Shown one piece after another: positions 15,588-23,571 of a stretch of DNA of 64,000 nucleotides. Positions within the stretch are counted from its first letter, which is position 1, and every line of letters begins with the position of its first letter. Source of the stretch: CALAED01 sp036555725 (GTDB taxonomy: Bacteria > Actinomycetota > Actinomycetes > Streptosporangiales > Streptosporangiaceae); the NCBI GenBank assembly GCA_036555725.1, contig DATBKU010000130.1, positions 337,965-401,964 of the forward strand, read 5' to 3'. The position numbers and the translations under genes are program-made. The notes under the pieces were generated by a model. That model had not been told where the DNA came from and did not search any database. It saw only the letters and a list, made by a program, of their open reading frames with translations.

Positions 15588-16255
15588 CGGCGCAGGAGGT
15601 TGTCTTCTTGCTGCTCGGCGTCGTGGCCGTCGGCGCCGGGGTGCTCGTCGTCACGACACGGCAGCTCGTGCACGCGGCGTTGTGGCTGGTGGTCTCGTTC
15701 GGCGCGCTGGCCGGTTCGTACCTCGTGCTGACCGCCGAGTTCGTGGCCTGGGTGCAGGTGCTGATCTACGTGGGCGCGGTGATCGTGCTGCTGCTGTTCG
15801 GCATCATGCTGACCCGGGCGCCCATCGGTCGCTCGGACGTGCTCGACTCGGGCAACCGGTGGGCGGCGCTCGCGGTCGCGGTGGCGACGGCGGGCGTGCT
15901 GGTCACTGTGGTGGTACGCGGGTTCAGGGACGCGTACGTCCCGCTGAAGGCCAGCGGTGGCACGGCCGGTGACATGGGCGCGAGCGTGTTCCGCGGCTGG
16001 GTGCTGCCGTTCGAGGTGTTGTCGGTGCTGCTGCTGGCCGCGCTGATCGGCGCGATCGTGCTGTCCCGCACCGACATCGGGGCGGCCCGGGCCGATGGCG
16101 ACGCGACCCGTGCCGGCATCGACGCGTCCCGTACCGGCGGCGACGCGGCTGGTACCGATATCGACGCAGCTGGTGCCGACATCGACGCGGCTGGTACCGA
16201 CATCGGCGCCGACGGCGGGGAACGGGGAGCCGACACGAAGGAGGGCGAGGCCTGA
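15584..16255 (+). CDS. nuoJ: NADH-quinone oxidoreductase-like subunit J with Asp-rich repeat tail
   Basis: 223 residues from a GTG preceded by GGGGGG. About 160 residues form the five-helix NuoJ core (WLVVSFGALAGSYLVLTAEFVAWVQVLIYVGAVIVLLLFGIMLTR near 36-80, and WVLPFEVLSVLLLAALIGAIVLSR near 140-163). The last ~60 residues form a cytoplasmic low-complexity tail with repeats of DAAGTDIDAAGADIDAAGTDI character, not found in ordinary NuoJ. Its stop overlaps the nuoK start (TGATG). Confidence 0.93.
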   Translation: MTAQEVVFLLLGVVAVGAGVLVVTTRQLVHAALWLVVSFGALAGSYLVLTAEFVAWVQVLIYVGAVIVLLLFGIMLTRAPIGRSDVLDSGNRWAALAVAVATAGVLVTVVVRGFRDAYVPLKASGGTAGDMGASVFRGWVLPFEVLSVLLLAALIGAIVLSRTDIGAARADGDATRAGIDASRTGGDAAGTDIDAAGADIDAAGTDIGADGGERGADTKEGEA

Positions 16256-16635
16256 TGCACATCGTCTATCCGGCGATCGTGGCGGCAGTGCTCTTCTCGG
16301 TCGGGGTCTACGGGGTGCTGGCCCGGCGCAACGCGATCCTGGTGCTGATGTCGGTCGAGCTCATGCTCAACGCGGTCAACCTCAACCTGGTCGCCTTCGA
16401 CGTGTGGCTGCGCGACCGGCTGCACGGCGGGCAGGTGCTCACCCTGTTCACCATCGTGATCGCCGCCGCCGAGGTCGGTCTCGGGCTGGCGATCATCCTG
16501 CTGGTGTTCCGCAACCGGCAGACAATCGACGTCGACGCGCTGCGCACCCTCCGCGAAGAGGGGACCGCCGCCGAGCCCGTGGCGCCGCAGCCGCAGCCGC
16601 CCGAGGCCGAAGCGGCCGAAGAGGTGGCCCAGTGA
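16255..16635 (+). CDS. nuoK: NADH-quinone oxidoreductase-like subunit K
   Basis: 126 residues. Three helices cover about residues 1-90, with the antiporter-like core RRNAILVLMSVELMLNAVNLNLVAF, which carries the conserved membrane Glu of NuoK, and FTIVIAAAEVGLGLAIILLVFR with the second Glu. The family is usually about 100 residues. The extra C-terminal ~25 are Pro/Glu-rich (PQPQPPEAEAAEEVAQ), another tail in this cluster. Part of the proton-translocation path. Confidence 0.94.
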   Translation: MHIVYPAIVAAVLFSVGVYGVLARRNAILVLMSVELMLNAVNLNLVAFDVWLRDRLHGGQVLTLFTIVIAAAEVGLGLAIILLVFRNRQTIDVDALRTLREEGTAAEPVAPQPQPPEAEAAEEVAQ

Positions 16636-16700
16636 GCGAGTACGCGACCAGCGAAGCCGCCGCATCAGGCCGCCACGAAGCTGAGCGGGGGGCCCAGTGA
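16632..16700 (+). CDS. Candidate 22-residue spacer mini-ORF between nuoK and nuoL
   Basis: It starts at a GTG overlapping the nuoK stop and ends at a TGA overlapping the nuoL GTG at 16697. It begins VSEYATSEA and ends EAERGAQ. The DNA at its end, GCGGGGGGCCCAGTGA, nearly repeats the end of the nuoI-nuoJ spacer ORF. Coupling of translation is the simplest reading. The peptide itself may be meaningless. Confidence 0.35.
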   Translation: MSEYATSEAAASGRHEAERGAQ

Positions 16701-18571
16701 TCGCGCTCGCCGCCGTCACCATCCTGCTGCCGTTCCTCGCCGCGTTCGGCGGCATGCTGCTCGGCCCGCGGCTGACCGGCCTGCTCGGCGGCCCGCGCGG
16801 GCCGTGGACGGGGCCCGCGATCATCGCCGTGGCGCCCATGGCGGTCTCGACGGTGCTCACCCTGATCATCGCGCTGATCCAGTGGTCGGACCCGGGCGTA
16901 CGGACGGGCACGCTGACGTACATACAGACAGGGACCGTGCCGATCGGGATCGGGCTGTACGTCGACGGCCTCGCCGCGGTGGTGGCTCTCATGGTGTGCT
17001 GCGTCGCGCTGGCGGTGCAGGTGTACTCCGTGACGTACATGGCGCACGACTCCCGCTACAGCTCGTACGCCGCGTTCATCTCGCTGTTCACCGCCGCGAT
17101 GCTGCTGGTGGTGCTGAGCGGCGACCTGATCGTCCTGTACGTCGGCTGGGAGGTCATGGGGGCCTGCTCGTACTTCCTCATCGGCCACCACTGGGAGGAC
17201 CGGGCGAACTCGCGGGCGGCGGTCAAGGCGTTCCTCGTCACGCGGCTCGGTGACGTCGGGTTCCTGTTCGGGATCTTCGTGCTGGGCCTCGGCGCGCACA
17301 CGTTCTCGCTGCGCGGCGTCCTGGCATACCACTATCCGCACGCCACCGTGCTGGCCGGCACGCTGCTGCTGCTCGCCGGTGTCGCCGGCAAGAGCGCGCA
17401 GTTCCCGCTGCACACGTGGCTGCCGGACGCGATGGCCGGCCCGACGCCGATCAGTGCGCTGATCCACGCCGCCACGATGGTCGCCGCCGGGGTCTATGTC
17501 GTGGCCCGCCTGTTCCCGGTGTTCGTGCAGGCCCCGGCGACGCTCGCCGTCCTCGGCATCATCGCCTCGATCTCGATGCTCGGCTCCGGGCTGGCCGCCC
17601 TCGCGCAGAACGACCTCAAGCGCGTGTTGGCGTATTCGACCATCAGCCAGCTCGCGTACATGGCCGCCGGGCTCGCGGTCGGCGCCCGCAACGCGGCGAT
17701 CTTCCACCTGCTCACCCACGGTGCGTTCAAAGCCCTGCTGTTCCTCGCCGCCGGGTGCGTGATCACCGTGGTGGGCTCCAACATGCTGCCCGACATGGGC
17801 GGGCTGCGGCTCGCCATGCCGATCACGTTCTGGTCGATGACCATCGGCTGGGCCGCCCTCGTCGGCATTCCGGTCGCGAGCGGCTTCTTCAGCAAGGACG
17901 CGATCATCGCGGCGGCCCAGCACGCGGTGTTCAACCGCGGAGAGCAGGCCTTCGGCGTCATCCCGACGGGCCAGATTCCGGGCTGGACGGCTGCGGTCGT
18001 GTATCTCACGCTGCTGGTCACCGTCGCCGTCACCGGGGCGTACGCGACGCGCGCCTGGCTCATGACATTCTTCGCCGAGCAGCGGACGAAGGTCGCCGGC
18101 CACGAGGCGCCGCGGCTGATGAGCTGGACGGTCGCCGTCCTCGCGGTGCCCGCCGCCACGCTCGGGTTCTTCGGGCTCGGCTCGGCGGAACTGCGGCCCG
18201 AACTCCGTCCCATGATCCTGGCCCTGCTGTTCGCCGCGGTCGGGGTGGGAGCGGCGTTCATGCTCTGGAACCGCGACCCCGCGCTCGATCCGGCCCGTGC
18301 CCTCGGGCCCGTCCGTACCGCCTTCGACCGGGCCTTCTACGTCGACGAGCTCTACGACCGCGCGATCGTACGGCCCGTACGCGCGCTGGCCCGGCTCGTC
18401 GTCACCGTCGACGACCGGGTCGTGGACGCGGCGGTCGAGGGCTCCGGCAGTACCGCCCGGCGCGTCGGCGGCGCGCTGCGCCGTACCGAGGCGGGCAACC
18501 CGCAGGCGTACGTCACCGGGGTGCTCGCCGGGGTCGCCGTCATCGCGCTCATGGTGGTGGTGTTCATATGA
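16697..18571 (+). CDS. nuoL: NADH-quinone oxidoreductase-like subunit L
   Basis: 624 residues from a GTG, the largest antiporter-like subunit. The conserved core includes FFLIGHHWEDRANSRAAVKAFLVTRLGDVGFLFG-like sequence at about 157-195 and AQFPLHTWLPDAMAGPTPISALIHAATMVAAGVYVVAR at about 235-272. Further on is LAYSTISQLAYMAAGLAVG...LTHGAFKALLFLAAG. The C-terminal part has the amphipathic helix region (FDRAFYVDELYDRAIVRPVRAL) and a final anchor helix typical of NuoL. It pumps protons at the tip of the membrane arm. The stop overlaps nuoM (ATGA). Confidence 0.96.
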   Translation: MIALAAVTILLPFLAAFGGMLLGPRLTGLLGGPRGPWTGPAIIAVAPMAVSTVLTLIIALIQWSDPGVRTGTLTYIQTGTVPIGIGLYVDGLAAVVALMVCCVALAVQVYSVTYMAHDSRYSSYAAFISLFTAAMLLVVLSGDLIVLYVGWEVMGACSYFLIGHHWEDRANSRAAVKAFLVTRLGDVGFLFGIFVLGLGAHTFSLRGVLAYHYPHATVLAGTLLLLAGVAGKSAQFPLHTWLPDAMAGPTPISALIHAATMVAAGVYVVARLFPVFVQAPATLAVLGIIASISMLGSGLAALAQNDLKRVLAYSTISQLAYMAAGLAVGARNAAIFHLLTHGAFKALLFLAAGCVITVVGSNMLPDMGGLRLAMPITFWSMTIGWAALVGIPVASGFFSKDAIIAAAQHAVFNRGEQAFGVIPTGQIPGWTAAVVYLTLLVTVAVTGAYATRAWLMTFFAEQRTKVAGHEAPRLMSWTVAVLAVPAATLGFFGLGSAELRPELRPMILALLFAAVGVGAAFMLWNRDPALDPARALGPVRTAFDRAFYVDELYDRAIVRPVRALARLVVTVDDRVVDAAVEGSGSTARRVGGALRRTEAGNPQAYVTGVLAGVAVIALMVVVFI

Positions 18572-20064
18572 TCGTCGCGCTGCTGGCGGTGCCGCTGGCC
18601 GGATCGCTGCTGCTGCTCGTGTCGCCGCAGCGGTACGGCGTGAAGGCCCCAGCCCGGTTCGTACGGGCCGTCGGGATCCTGACCTCCGGCGTCACCCTGC
18701 TGCTGGCGCTGATCATCGCGTTCTCCGTCGACTACGGGCACGCGCAGCGGATGAAGCACGTCATCGATGTGTCGTGGGCTCCGGCCATCGGGCTGCGCTT
18801 CCACGTCGGCGTCGACGGGGTGTCGCTGCCGCTGGTCGTGCTCACCGCGCTGCTGACCTTCCTGTGCCTGCTGTACTCGGCCCGGGTGGAGCCGGGTGGC
18901 CGGGGGCTGGTCAGCCTCGTGCTGCTGCTCGAGGTCGGCATGATCGGCACGTTCGTCGCCCTCGACCTGCTGCTGTTCTTCCTGTTCTTCGAGGTCGTAC
19001 TGATCCCGATGTACTTCGTCATCGCGATCTGGGGCGGGCCTGGCCGGCGCGCGGCCGCGTACAAGTTCATCCTCTACACGCTGCTGGGCTCCGGGGTGCT
19101 GCTGGTCGGCCTGCTACTCATCGCGATCAAGAGCGGCACCCTCGACATGGTGGTGCTCGCCCAGCGGCACGGCGCGGGCCTGTCACACGGCACGCAGGTG
19201 GCCGCGTTCCTGCTCGTCGGGCTGGGCTTCGCGGTCAAGGCGCCGATGTGGCCGCTGCACACGTGGCTGCCGGACGCGCACACCGAGGCGCCGACGGTCG
19301 GCTCGGTGCTGCTCGCCGGCGTGTTGCTGAAGATGGGCACGTACGGATTCATCCGGATCGCGCTGCCGATGGCGCCCGGCGGGGCCCGGTTCTGGGCGCC
19401 ATGGCTGGGCTTCCTCGCCGTGGCCGGGATCATCTACGGCTCGCTGGCCTGCCTCGCCCAGCGCGAGCTCAAGCGCATGATCGCCTTCTCCTCGGTCGGG
19501 CACATGGGCTTCGTGTTGCTGGGCATCGCGACGCTGACGCCGGTGGGGGTGAACGCGGCGCTGTTCGGCAACATCGCGCACGGCCTGATCACCGGGCTGC
19601 TGTTCTTCCTGGCCGGGTCGATCAAGGAGCGGTACGGCACGGGGGACCTCGAGGCGATGGGCGGCGGCATGCTGACCCGGGTGCCGCACCTGGGGTCGAT
19701 CCTGACGTTCGCGTGTATCGCCAGCCTGGGGCTGCCGGGGCTCGCCGGGTTCTGGGGCGAGATGCTGGCGCTGCTCGGGGCCTACCGGCCGGACGCCGGC
19801 CTGCCGCGCGAGACCTTCGTGACGTTCATGGTCGTCGGTGGGCTCGGCGCCGTGCTGACCATGGCGTACTTCCTGCGGCTGCTGTCGCGCGTCACGCACG
19901 GGCCGGTCTCGGGCGCCGCCGAGCGGGTGCCGGCGGACGTCCGGTCGTACGAGTACGCCGCCTGGGTCCCGCTCATCGTCTTGACACTGCTCGTCGGGCT
20001 ATGGCCCAAGACGCTGCTCGACCTCACGGACGGCCCGGTGCGGGCCCTGCTGGGAGGTGGCTGA
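18568..20064 (+). CDS. nuoM: NADH-quinone oxidoreductase-like subunit M
   Basis: 498 residues from the ATG at 18568, about 14 helices. Diagnostic stretches include FEVVLIPMYFVIAIWGG (the conserved membrane Glu, about 145), VKAPMWPLHTWLPDAHTEAPTVGSVLLAGVLLKMGTYGFIRI, LKRMIAFSSVGHMGFVLLGI and GLPGLAGFWGE. It is one of the three Mrp-type proton channels. The start overlaps the nuoL stop by four bases, and 3 bp separate it from nuoN. Confidence 0.96.
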   Translation: MIVALLAVPLAGSLLLLVSPQRYGVKAPARFVRAVGILTSGVTLLLALIIAFSVDYGHAQRMKHVIDVSWAPAIGLRFHVGVDGVSLPLVVLTALLTFLCLLYSARVEPGGRGLVSLVLLLEVGMIGTFVALDLLLFFLFFEVVLIPMYFVIAIWGGPGRRAAAYKFILYTLLGSGVLLVGLLLIAIKSGTLDMVVLAQRHGAGLSHGTQVAAFLLVGLGFAVKAPMWPLHTWLPDAHTEAPTVGSVLLAGVLLKMGTYGFIRIALPMAPGGARFWAPWLGFLAVAGIIYGSLACLAQRELKRMIAFSSVGHMGFVLLGIATLTPVGVNAALFGNIAHGLITGLLFFLAGSIKERYGTGDLEAMGGGMLTRVPHLGSILTFACIASLGLPGLAGFWGEMLALLGAYRPDAGLPRETFVTFMVVGGLGAVLTMAYFLRLLSRVTHGPVSGAAERVPADVRSYEYAAWVPLIVLTLLVGLWPKTLLDLTDGPVRALLGGG

Positions 20065-20067
20065 CCG

Positions 20068-21561
20068 GTGATCCAGGGCATCGATTACGCGGCGATCGCG
20101 CCGCCCCTCGTGGTGGCCGTGGCTGCGATCATCGCACTGCTGGTCGACGCGTTCGGGCTGCCGCGGCGGATGACCGGCCTGGTCAGCGCGGGCGGCCTGG
20201 CCATTGGCCTGGTCGCGGTCGTACTGCTGGCGTTGGGAGAGCCGCGGGCCACGTTCTGCCTGCCGTCAGGGCTGCGCGCGGGCGGCCCGCCGTCGTGTTC
20301 GTACGTCGCCGACGACTTCACGCTGCTGTTCCAGGGCGTGATCCTGGGCGCGGGGCTGCTCGTGGTGCTGCTGTCGCTGGGCGAGATCACCCGGTCGCGG
20401 CTGCCCATCGGCGAGTACCACTTCCTGCTGCTGGCCGCCGTCACCGGCGCGCTCACGCTGGCCGCGTCGCGCGACCTCATCCTGCTGGTGGTCGCGCTGG
20501 AGACGCTGTCACTGCCGGTCTTCGCGCTAGTGGCGCTGCGGCGGTACGACGGGGTCGCCAGCGAGGCGGCGCTGAAGCTCTTCCTCGTGTCGGTGGTCTC
20601 GGCGGCGGTGATGTTGTTCGGGATCAGCCTGGTGTACGGCGTGACCGGCGCGATGCATCTTGACCGGATCGCGGTGGCGCTGGCCAAGACGCCGGCCGAC
20701 ATGAAGCCGGTGGCCGCCGTCGGCGTCGTGCTTGTGCTGGCCGGGTTCGCGTTCAAGATCGCGGCCGTGCCGTTCCACTTCTGGGCGCCGGACGTCTATC
20801 AAGGCGCACCGCTGCCGGTCGCGGCCTTCCTGTCCGTGGTGTCGAAGGCGGGCGGCTTCGCCGGCATCACGATCGTGCTGGCCCTCGGTTTCCCGTCGTA
20901 CGCCAGTACTTGGGGCGTGCTGATCGGCGTGCTGGCCGCGGTCACCATGACGCTCGGCAACCTCGTCGCCCTGCGGCAGCGCCATGCTGTACGGCTGCTG
21001 GCCTGGTCGTCGATCGCGCAGTCCGGGTACATGCTGGCGCCGCTGTCCGTGGGTGCGACCGAGCCGGGGCGGCTGCCCGAGGCGGTGGGCGCGACGGTGG
21101 CGTACGTCGCGCTGTACGCCGTGATGAACATTGGCGCGTTCTCTGTGGTGACGGCCGTCGCCCGGCGCGGGTCGGTGTTCATCGACGAGTACCGGGGGCT
21201 GGCTCGGGTCGACCCGCCGCTGGGCATGGCGCTGGCGTTCTTCCTGGTCTGCCTGGCCGGGCTGCCGCCCGGGGTGATGGGGCTGTTCGCCAAGATCGTG
21301 GTGCTGCGGGCCACGGTGGCGGGGGGCATGACCTGGCTGGCCGTCGTCATGGCGGTGAACACGGTGATCGGCCTGTACTACTACCTCGCCTGGGCGGCCC
21401 GGATGTTCGCCGCCCCCGAGCCGGCGCAGCCGTCCGTCGTCAAGACCGAGCGGGCCGTCGCCCTCGCCATTGGAGTGGCCGCGGTGGGCGCGATCGTGTT
21501 GTCCGTGGTCCCCCAATTGGTACTGCACGTGCGGTTGCCGGTATCGATCATCCCTGGTTAA
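20068..21561 (+). CDS. nuoN: NADH-quinone oxidoreductase-like subunit N
   Basis: 497 residues from a GTG, with GGGAGGTGG just upstream inside the end of nuoM. Characteristic segments include LLVVALETLSLPVFALVALRRYD, FKIAAVPFHFWAPDVYQGAPLPVAAFLSVVSKAGGFAG, VRLLAWSSIAQSGYMLAPL and CLAGLPPGVMGLFAKI. It is the third antiporter-like subunit and the last gene of the cluster. No strong hairpin terminator was found in the 79 bp before htpX. Confidence 0.95.
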   Translation: MIQGIDYAAIAPPLVVAVAAIIALLVDAFGLPRRMTGLVSAGGLAIGLVAVVLLALGEPRATFCLPSGLRAGGPPSCSYVADDFTLLFQGVILGAGLLVVLLSLGEITRSRLPIGEYHFLLLAAVTGALTLAASRDLILLVVALETLSLPVFALVALRRYDGVASEAALKLFLVSVVSAAVMLFGISLVYGVTGAMHLDRIAVALAKTPADMKPVAAVGVVLVLAGFAFKIAAVPFHFWAPDVYQGAPLPVAAFLSVVSKAGGFAGITIVLALGFPSYASTWGVLIGVLAAVTMTLGNLVALRQRHAVRLLAWSSIAQSGYMLAPLSVGATEPGRLPEAVGATVAYVALYAVMNIGAFSVVTAVARRGSVFIDEYRGLARVDPPLGMALAFFLVCLAGLPPGVMGLFAKIVVLRATVAGGMTWLAVVMAVNTVIGLYYYLAWAARMFAAPEPAQPSVVKTERAVALAIGVAAVGAIVLSVVPQLVLHVRLPVSIIPG

Positions 21562-21640
21562 CCTTCCGTCCAATAGTGGGGAACGTCTCTCCAGGTCAAG
21601 CCGTTTATCAACGGAGAGGATCCCGGGGGAGGCAGAAGCG

Positions 21641-22495
21641 TTGGGGTTGAACGGTGTCAAGACGGCGGCACTGATCGGCGCGTTGTCCGCGCTGATGCTC
21701 GCCGTGGGATGGGGTCTCGGCGGTCGTGCCGGGCTGACGATCGCCCTCGTCATCGCGCTGACGACGAACGGCATCGCGTTCTTCTTCAGCGACCGCATCG
21801 CGCTCCGGTCGATGCGCGCCCGTCCGGTGAGCGAGGTCGAGGCCCCGGCGATGTACCGCATCGTCCGGGAGCTGTCGACGACCGCCCGGCAGCCCATGCC
21901 CCGGCTGTACGTCTCGGAGACCATGCAGCCCAACGCCTTCGCCACCGGGCGCAACCCGCGGCGGGCCGCCGTCTGCTGCACGCGTGGCATTCTGCAGATG
22001 CTCGACGAGCATGAGCTGCGCGCCGTGCTCGGCCATGAGCTCTCGCACGTCTACAACCGCGACATTCTCATTTCGTCGGTGGCCGCCGCGATCGCCACGG
22101 TGATCACCTACCTGTCGCACTTGGCGATCTTCCTGCCGATCGGACGCGACGATGACGACGGCCCGGGCGTGGTGGGCGCGCTGTTCATGATGATCCTCGG
22201 GCCGATGGCCGCGGCGATCATCCAGATGGCGATCAGCCGTACCAGAGAGTTCCAGGCCGACGCGGCCGGCGCCCAGCTGACCGGCGACCCGCTCGCGCTG
22301 GCGAGCGCGCTGCGCAAGATCGAGGCGGGCGCGCGGGCGATGCCGCTGCCGCCGGACGGCGAGCTGGCCTCGACCAGCCCGCTGATGATCGCCAACCCGT
22401 TCCGCGGCGAGGGCCTGGTGAAGCTGTTCTCCACCCACCCGCCCACGGCCGAGCGTGTCGCTCGTCTGGAACGGATGGCCGGTTACCGTCGCTAG
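21641..22495 (+). CDS. htpX: M48-family membrane zinc metalloprotease HtpX
   Basis: 284 residues from the TTG at 21641, chosen because GGGGGAGG lies at 21625-21632. Two N-terminal helices (about 8-50), the zinc site HELSH at residues 132-136, and the third ligand Glu in REFQADAAGAQL at about 203 are all present. Two more hydrophobic segments lie between the motifs. HtpX degrades damaged membrane proteins. Lying 79 bp behind nuoN, it may be read through from the complex I operon. It ends 5 bp from the convergent stop of the map gene. Confidence 0.94.
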   Translation: MGLNGVKTAALIGALSALMLAVGWGLGGRAGLTIALVIALTTNGIAFFFSDRIALRSMRARPVSEVEAPAMYRIVRELSTTARQPMPRLYVSETMQPNAFATGRNPRRAAVCCTRGILQMLDEHELRAVLGHELSHVYNRDILISSVAAAIATVITYLSHLAIFLPIGRDDDDGPGVVGALFMMILGPMAAAIIQMAISRTREFQADAAGAQLTGDPLALASALRKIEAGARAMPLPPDGELASTSPLMIANPFRGEGLVKLFSTHPPTAERVARLERMAGYRR

Positions 22496-22500
22496 GGTCG

Positions 22501-23268
22501 CTAAGGCGCGGTCAGGATGACGGGGCCGCCGGCGGTGACGGCGATGGTGTGCTCGAAGTGGGCGGCGCGGCTGCCGTCCGAGCTGGCGATGGCCCAGCCG
22601 TCCCCGAGGACGTATCCGTCGTCGTGGCCACCCTCGATGAGCATGGGCTCGATCGCGATGGTGAGGCCCTCGCGCAGCCGCAGGCCGCGCCGAGGCCGTC
22701 CGGTGTTGGGTACGGCCGGGTCCTCGTGCATCGACGTGCCGATGCCGTGGCCCGTACAGCCGTCGAGCAGCCCGTAGCCGGCGGCGCGCGCGACCGACTC
22801 GACGGCGTGTGAGATGTCGCCGATGCGGTTGCCCGCGGCGGCCGCCTCGATCCCGTGCCGCAGGGCCTGCCTCGTGACGTCCATCAGCCTCGTCGCGTCG
22901 GCGTCGACCGGGCCGATCGGGATCGTGATCGCGGCGTCGCCGTGGTACCCGCCCAGCTCGGCCCCGCAGTCGATCGACAGGAGGTCGCCGGGCTCGAGCG
23001 CGCGGCCGTCCGGGATGCCGTGCACGACGACGTCGTTGACGGACAGGCAGAGCGTCGCGGGATAGGGTGTGCGGGCCCAGTGCGGGTGGTAGTGCAGGAA
23101 CGACGGCCGCGCCTCGTGCTCCTTGATGGAGCGGGCGGCGATCTCGTCGAGCTCCGCGAGCCGTACGCCCGGCGCCGCCGCCGCGGCGACCCGCTGCAGC
23201 GTACGGGCCACGACGCGGCCCGCCTCGCGCATCATCGTGATTTCCCGGGACGTCTTGAAGGCAACCAT
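22501..23268 (-). CDS. map: Methionine aminopeptidase, type I
   Basis: 255 residues from the ATG at 23268. All five metal ligands of the pita-bread fold can be placed: the two Asp in LSIDCGAELGGYHGDAAITI, His in GCTGHGIGTSMHEDP, Glu in TIAIEPML and Glu in AAHFEHTIAVT. It removes initiator methionine from nascent proteins. It is not in the usual secY-adk-map setting, so this is probably an extra copy. It is divergent from a small XRE regulator with only 36 bp between start codons. TAAAAT lies seven bases upstream of its ATG and no ribosome-binding site is seen, so it is probably leaderless. Confidence 0.93.
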   Translation of the reverse strand: MVAFKTSREITMMREAGRVVARTLQRVAAAAAPGVRLAELDEIAARSIKEHEARPSFLHYHPHWARTPYPATLCLSVNDVVVHGIPDGRALEPGDLLSIDCGAELGGYHGDAAITIPIGPVDADATRLMDVTRQALRHGIEAAAAGNRIGDISHAVESVARAAGYGLLDGCTGHGIGTSMHEDPAVPNTGRPRRGLRLREGLTIAIEPMLIEGGHDDGYVLGDGWAIASSDGSRAAHFEHTIAVTAGGPVILTAP

Positions 23269-23274
23269 GGCGTA

Positions 23275-23298
23275 GATTTTAATACCAGGATTAGAATC
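23275..23298. promoter_or_regulatory. Palindromic divergent promoter/operator of map and the XRE gene
   Basis: Arms GATTTTAAT (23275-23283) and ATTAGAATC (23290-23298) match in 8 of 9 positions around ACCAGG. Each arm contains a -10-like box: TAAAAT for map (23281-23276, minus strand) and TAGAAT for the XRE gene (23292-23297). Each box ends exactly seven bases before the respective ATG. A dimeric regulator bound here would cover both -10 elements. Confidence 0.65.
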
Positions 23299-23304
23299 TT
23301 GGAC

Positions 23305-23571
23305 ATGGTACGTACCCCCCTGACCGACGAGCAGCGCGACCGCGGCCGGGCCCTGGGCCAGGTGCTGCGGGCTGCGCGGGGGCCCCGGAGCGCCGCCGCC
23401 GTCGCCCACGAGGCGGGCATTTCACTCGACACACTGCGCAAGATCGAACGCGGCGCGATCGCTGCCCCCGCGTTCTTCACGGTCGCCGCCCTGGCCCGCG
23501 TCCTCGACCTCGATCTGGTCGCGCTGGCCCGAGACCTGATGCCGGAGGAACGCGCCCCACTGGCCGGTTAA
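23305..23571 (+). CDS. Small XRE-family helix-turn-helix regulator
   Basis: 88 residues. The helix-turn-helix spans about 15-65: LGQVLRAARGPRSAAAVAHEAGISLDTLRKIERGAIAAPAFFTVAALARVLDLDLVALARDL. There is no other domain. The ATG at 23305 has no ribosome-binding site but does have TAGAAT seven bases upstream, consistent with a leaderless transcript. It is divergent from map across a palindrome that overlaps both -10 boxes, so self-regulation and control of map are likely (inference). Confidence 0.88.
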   Translation: MVRTPLTDEQRDRGRALGQVLRAARGPRSAAAVAHEAGISLDTLRKIERGAIAAPAFFTVAALARVLDLDLVALARDLMPEERAPLAG

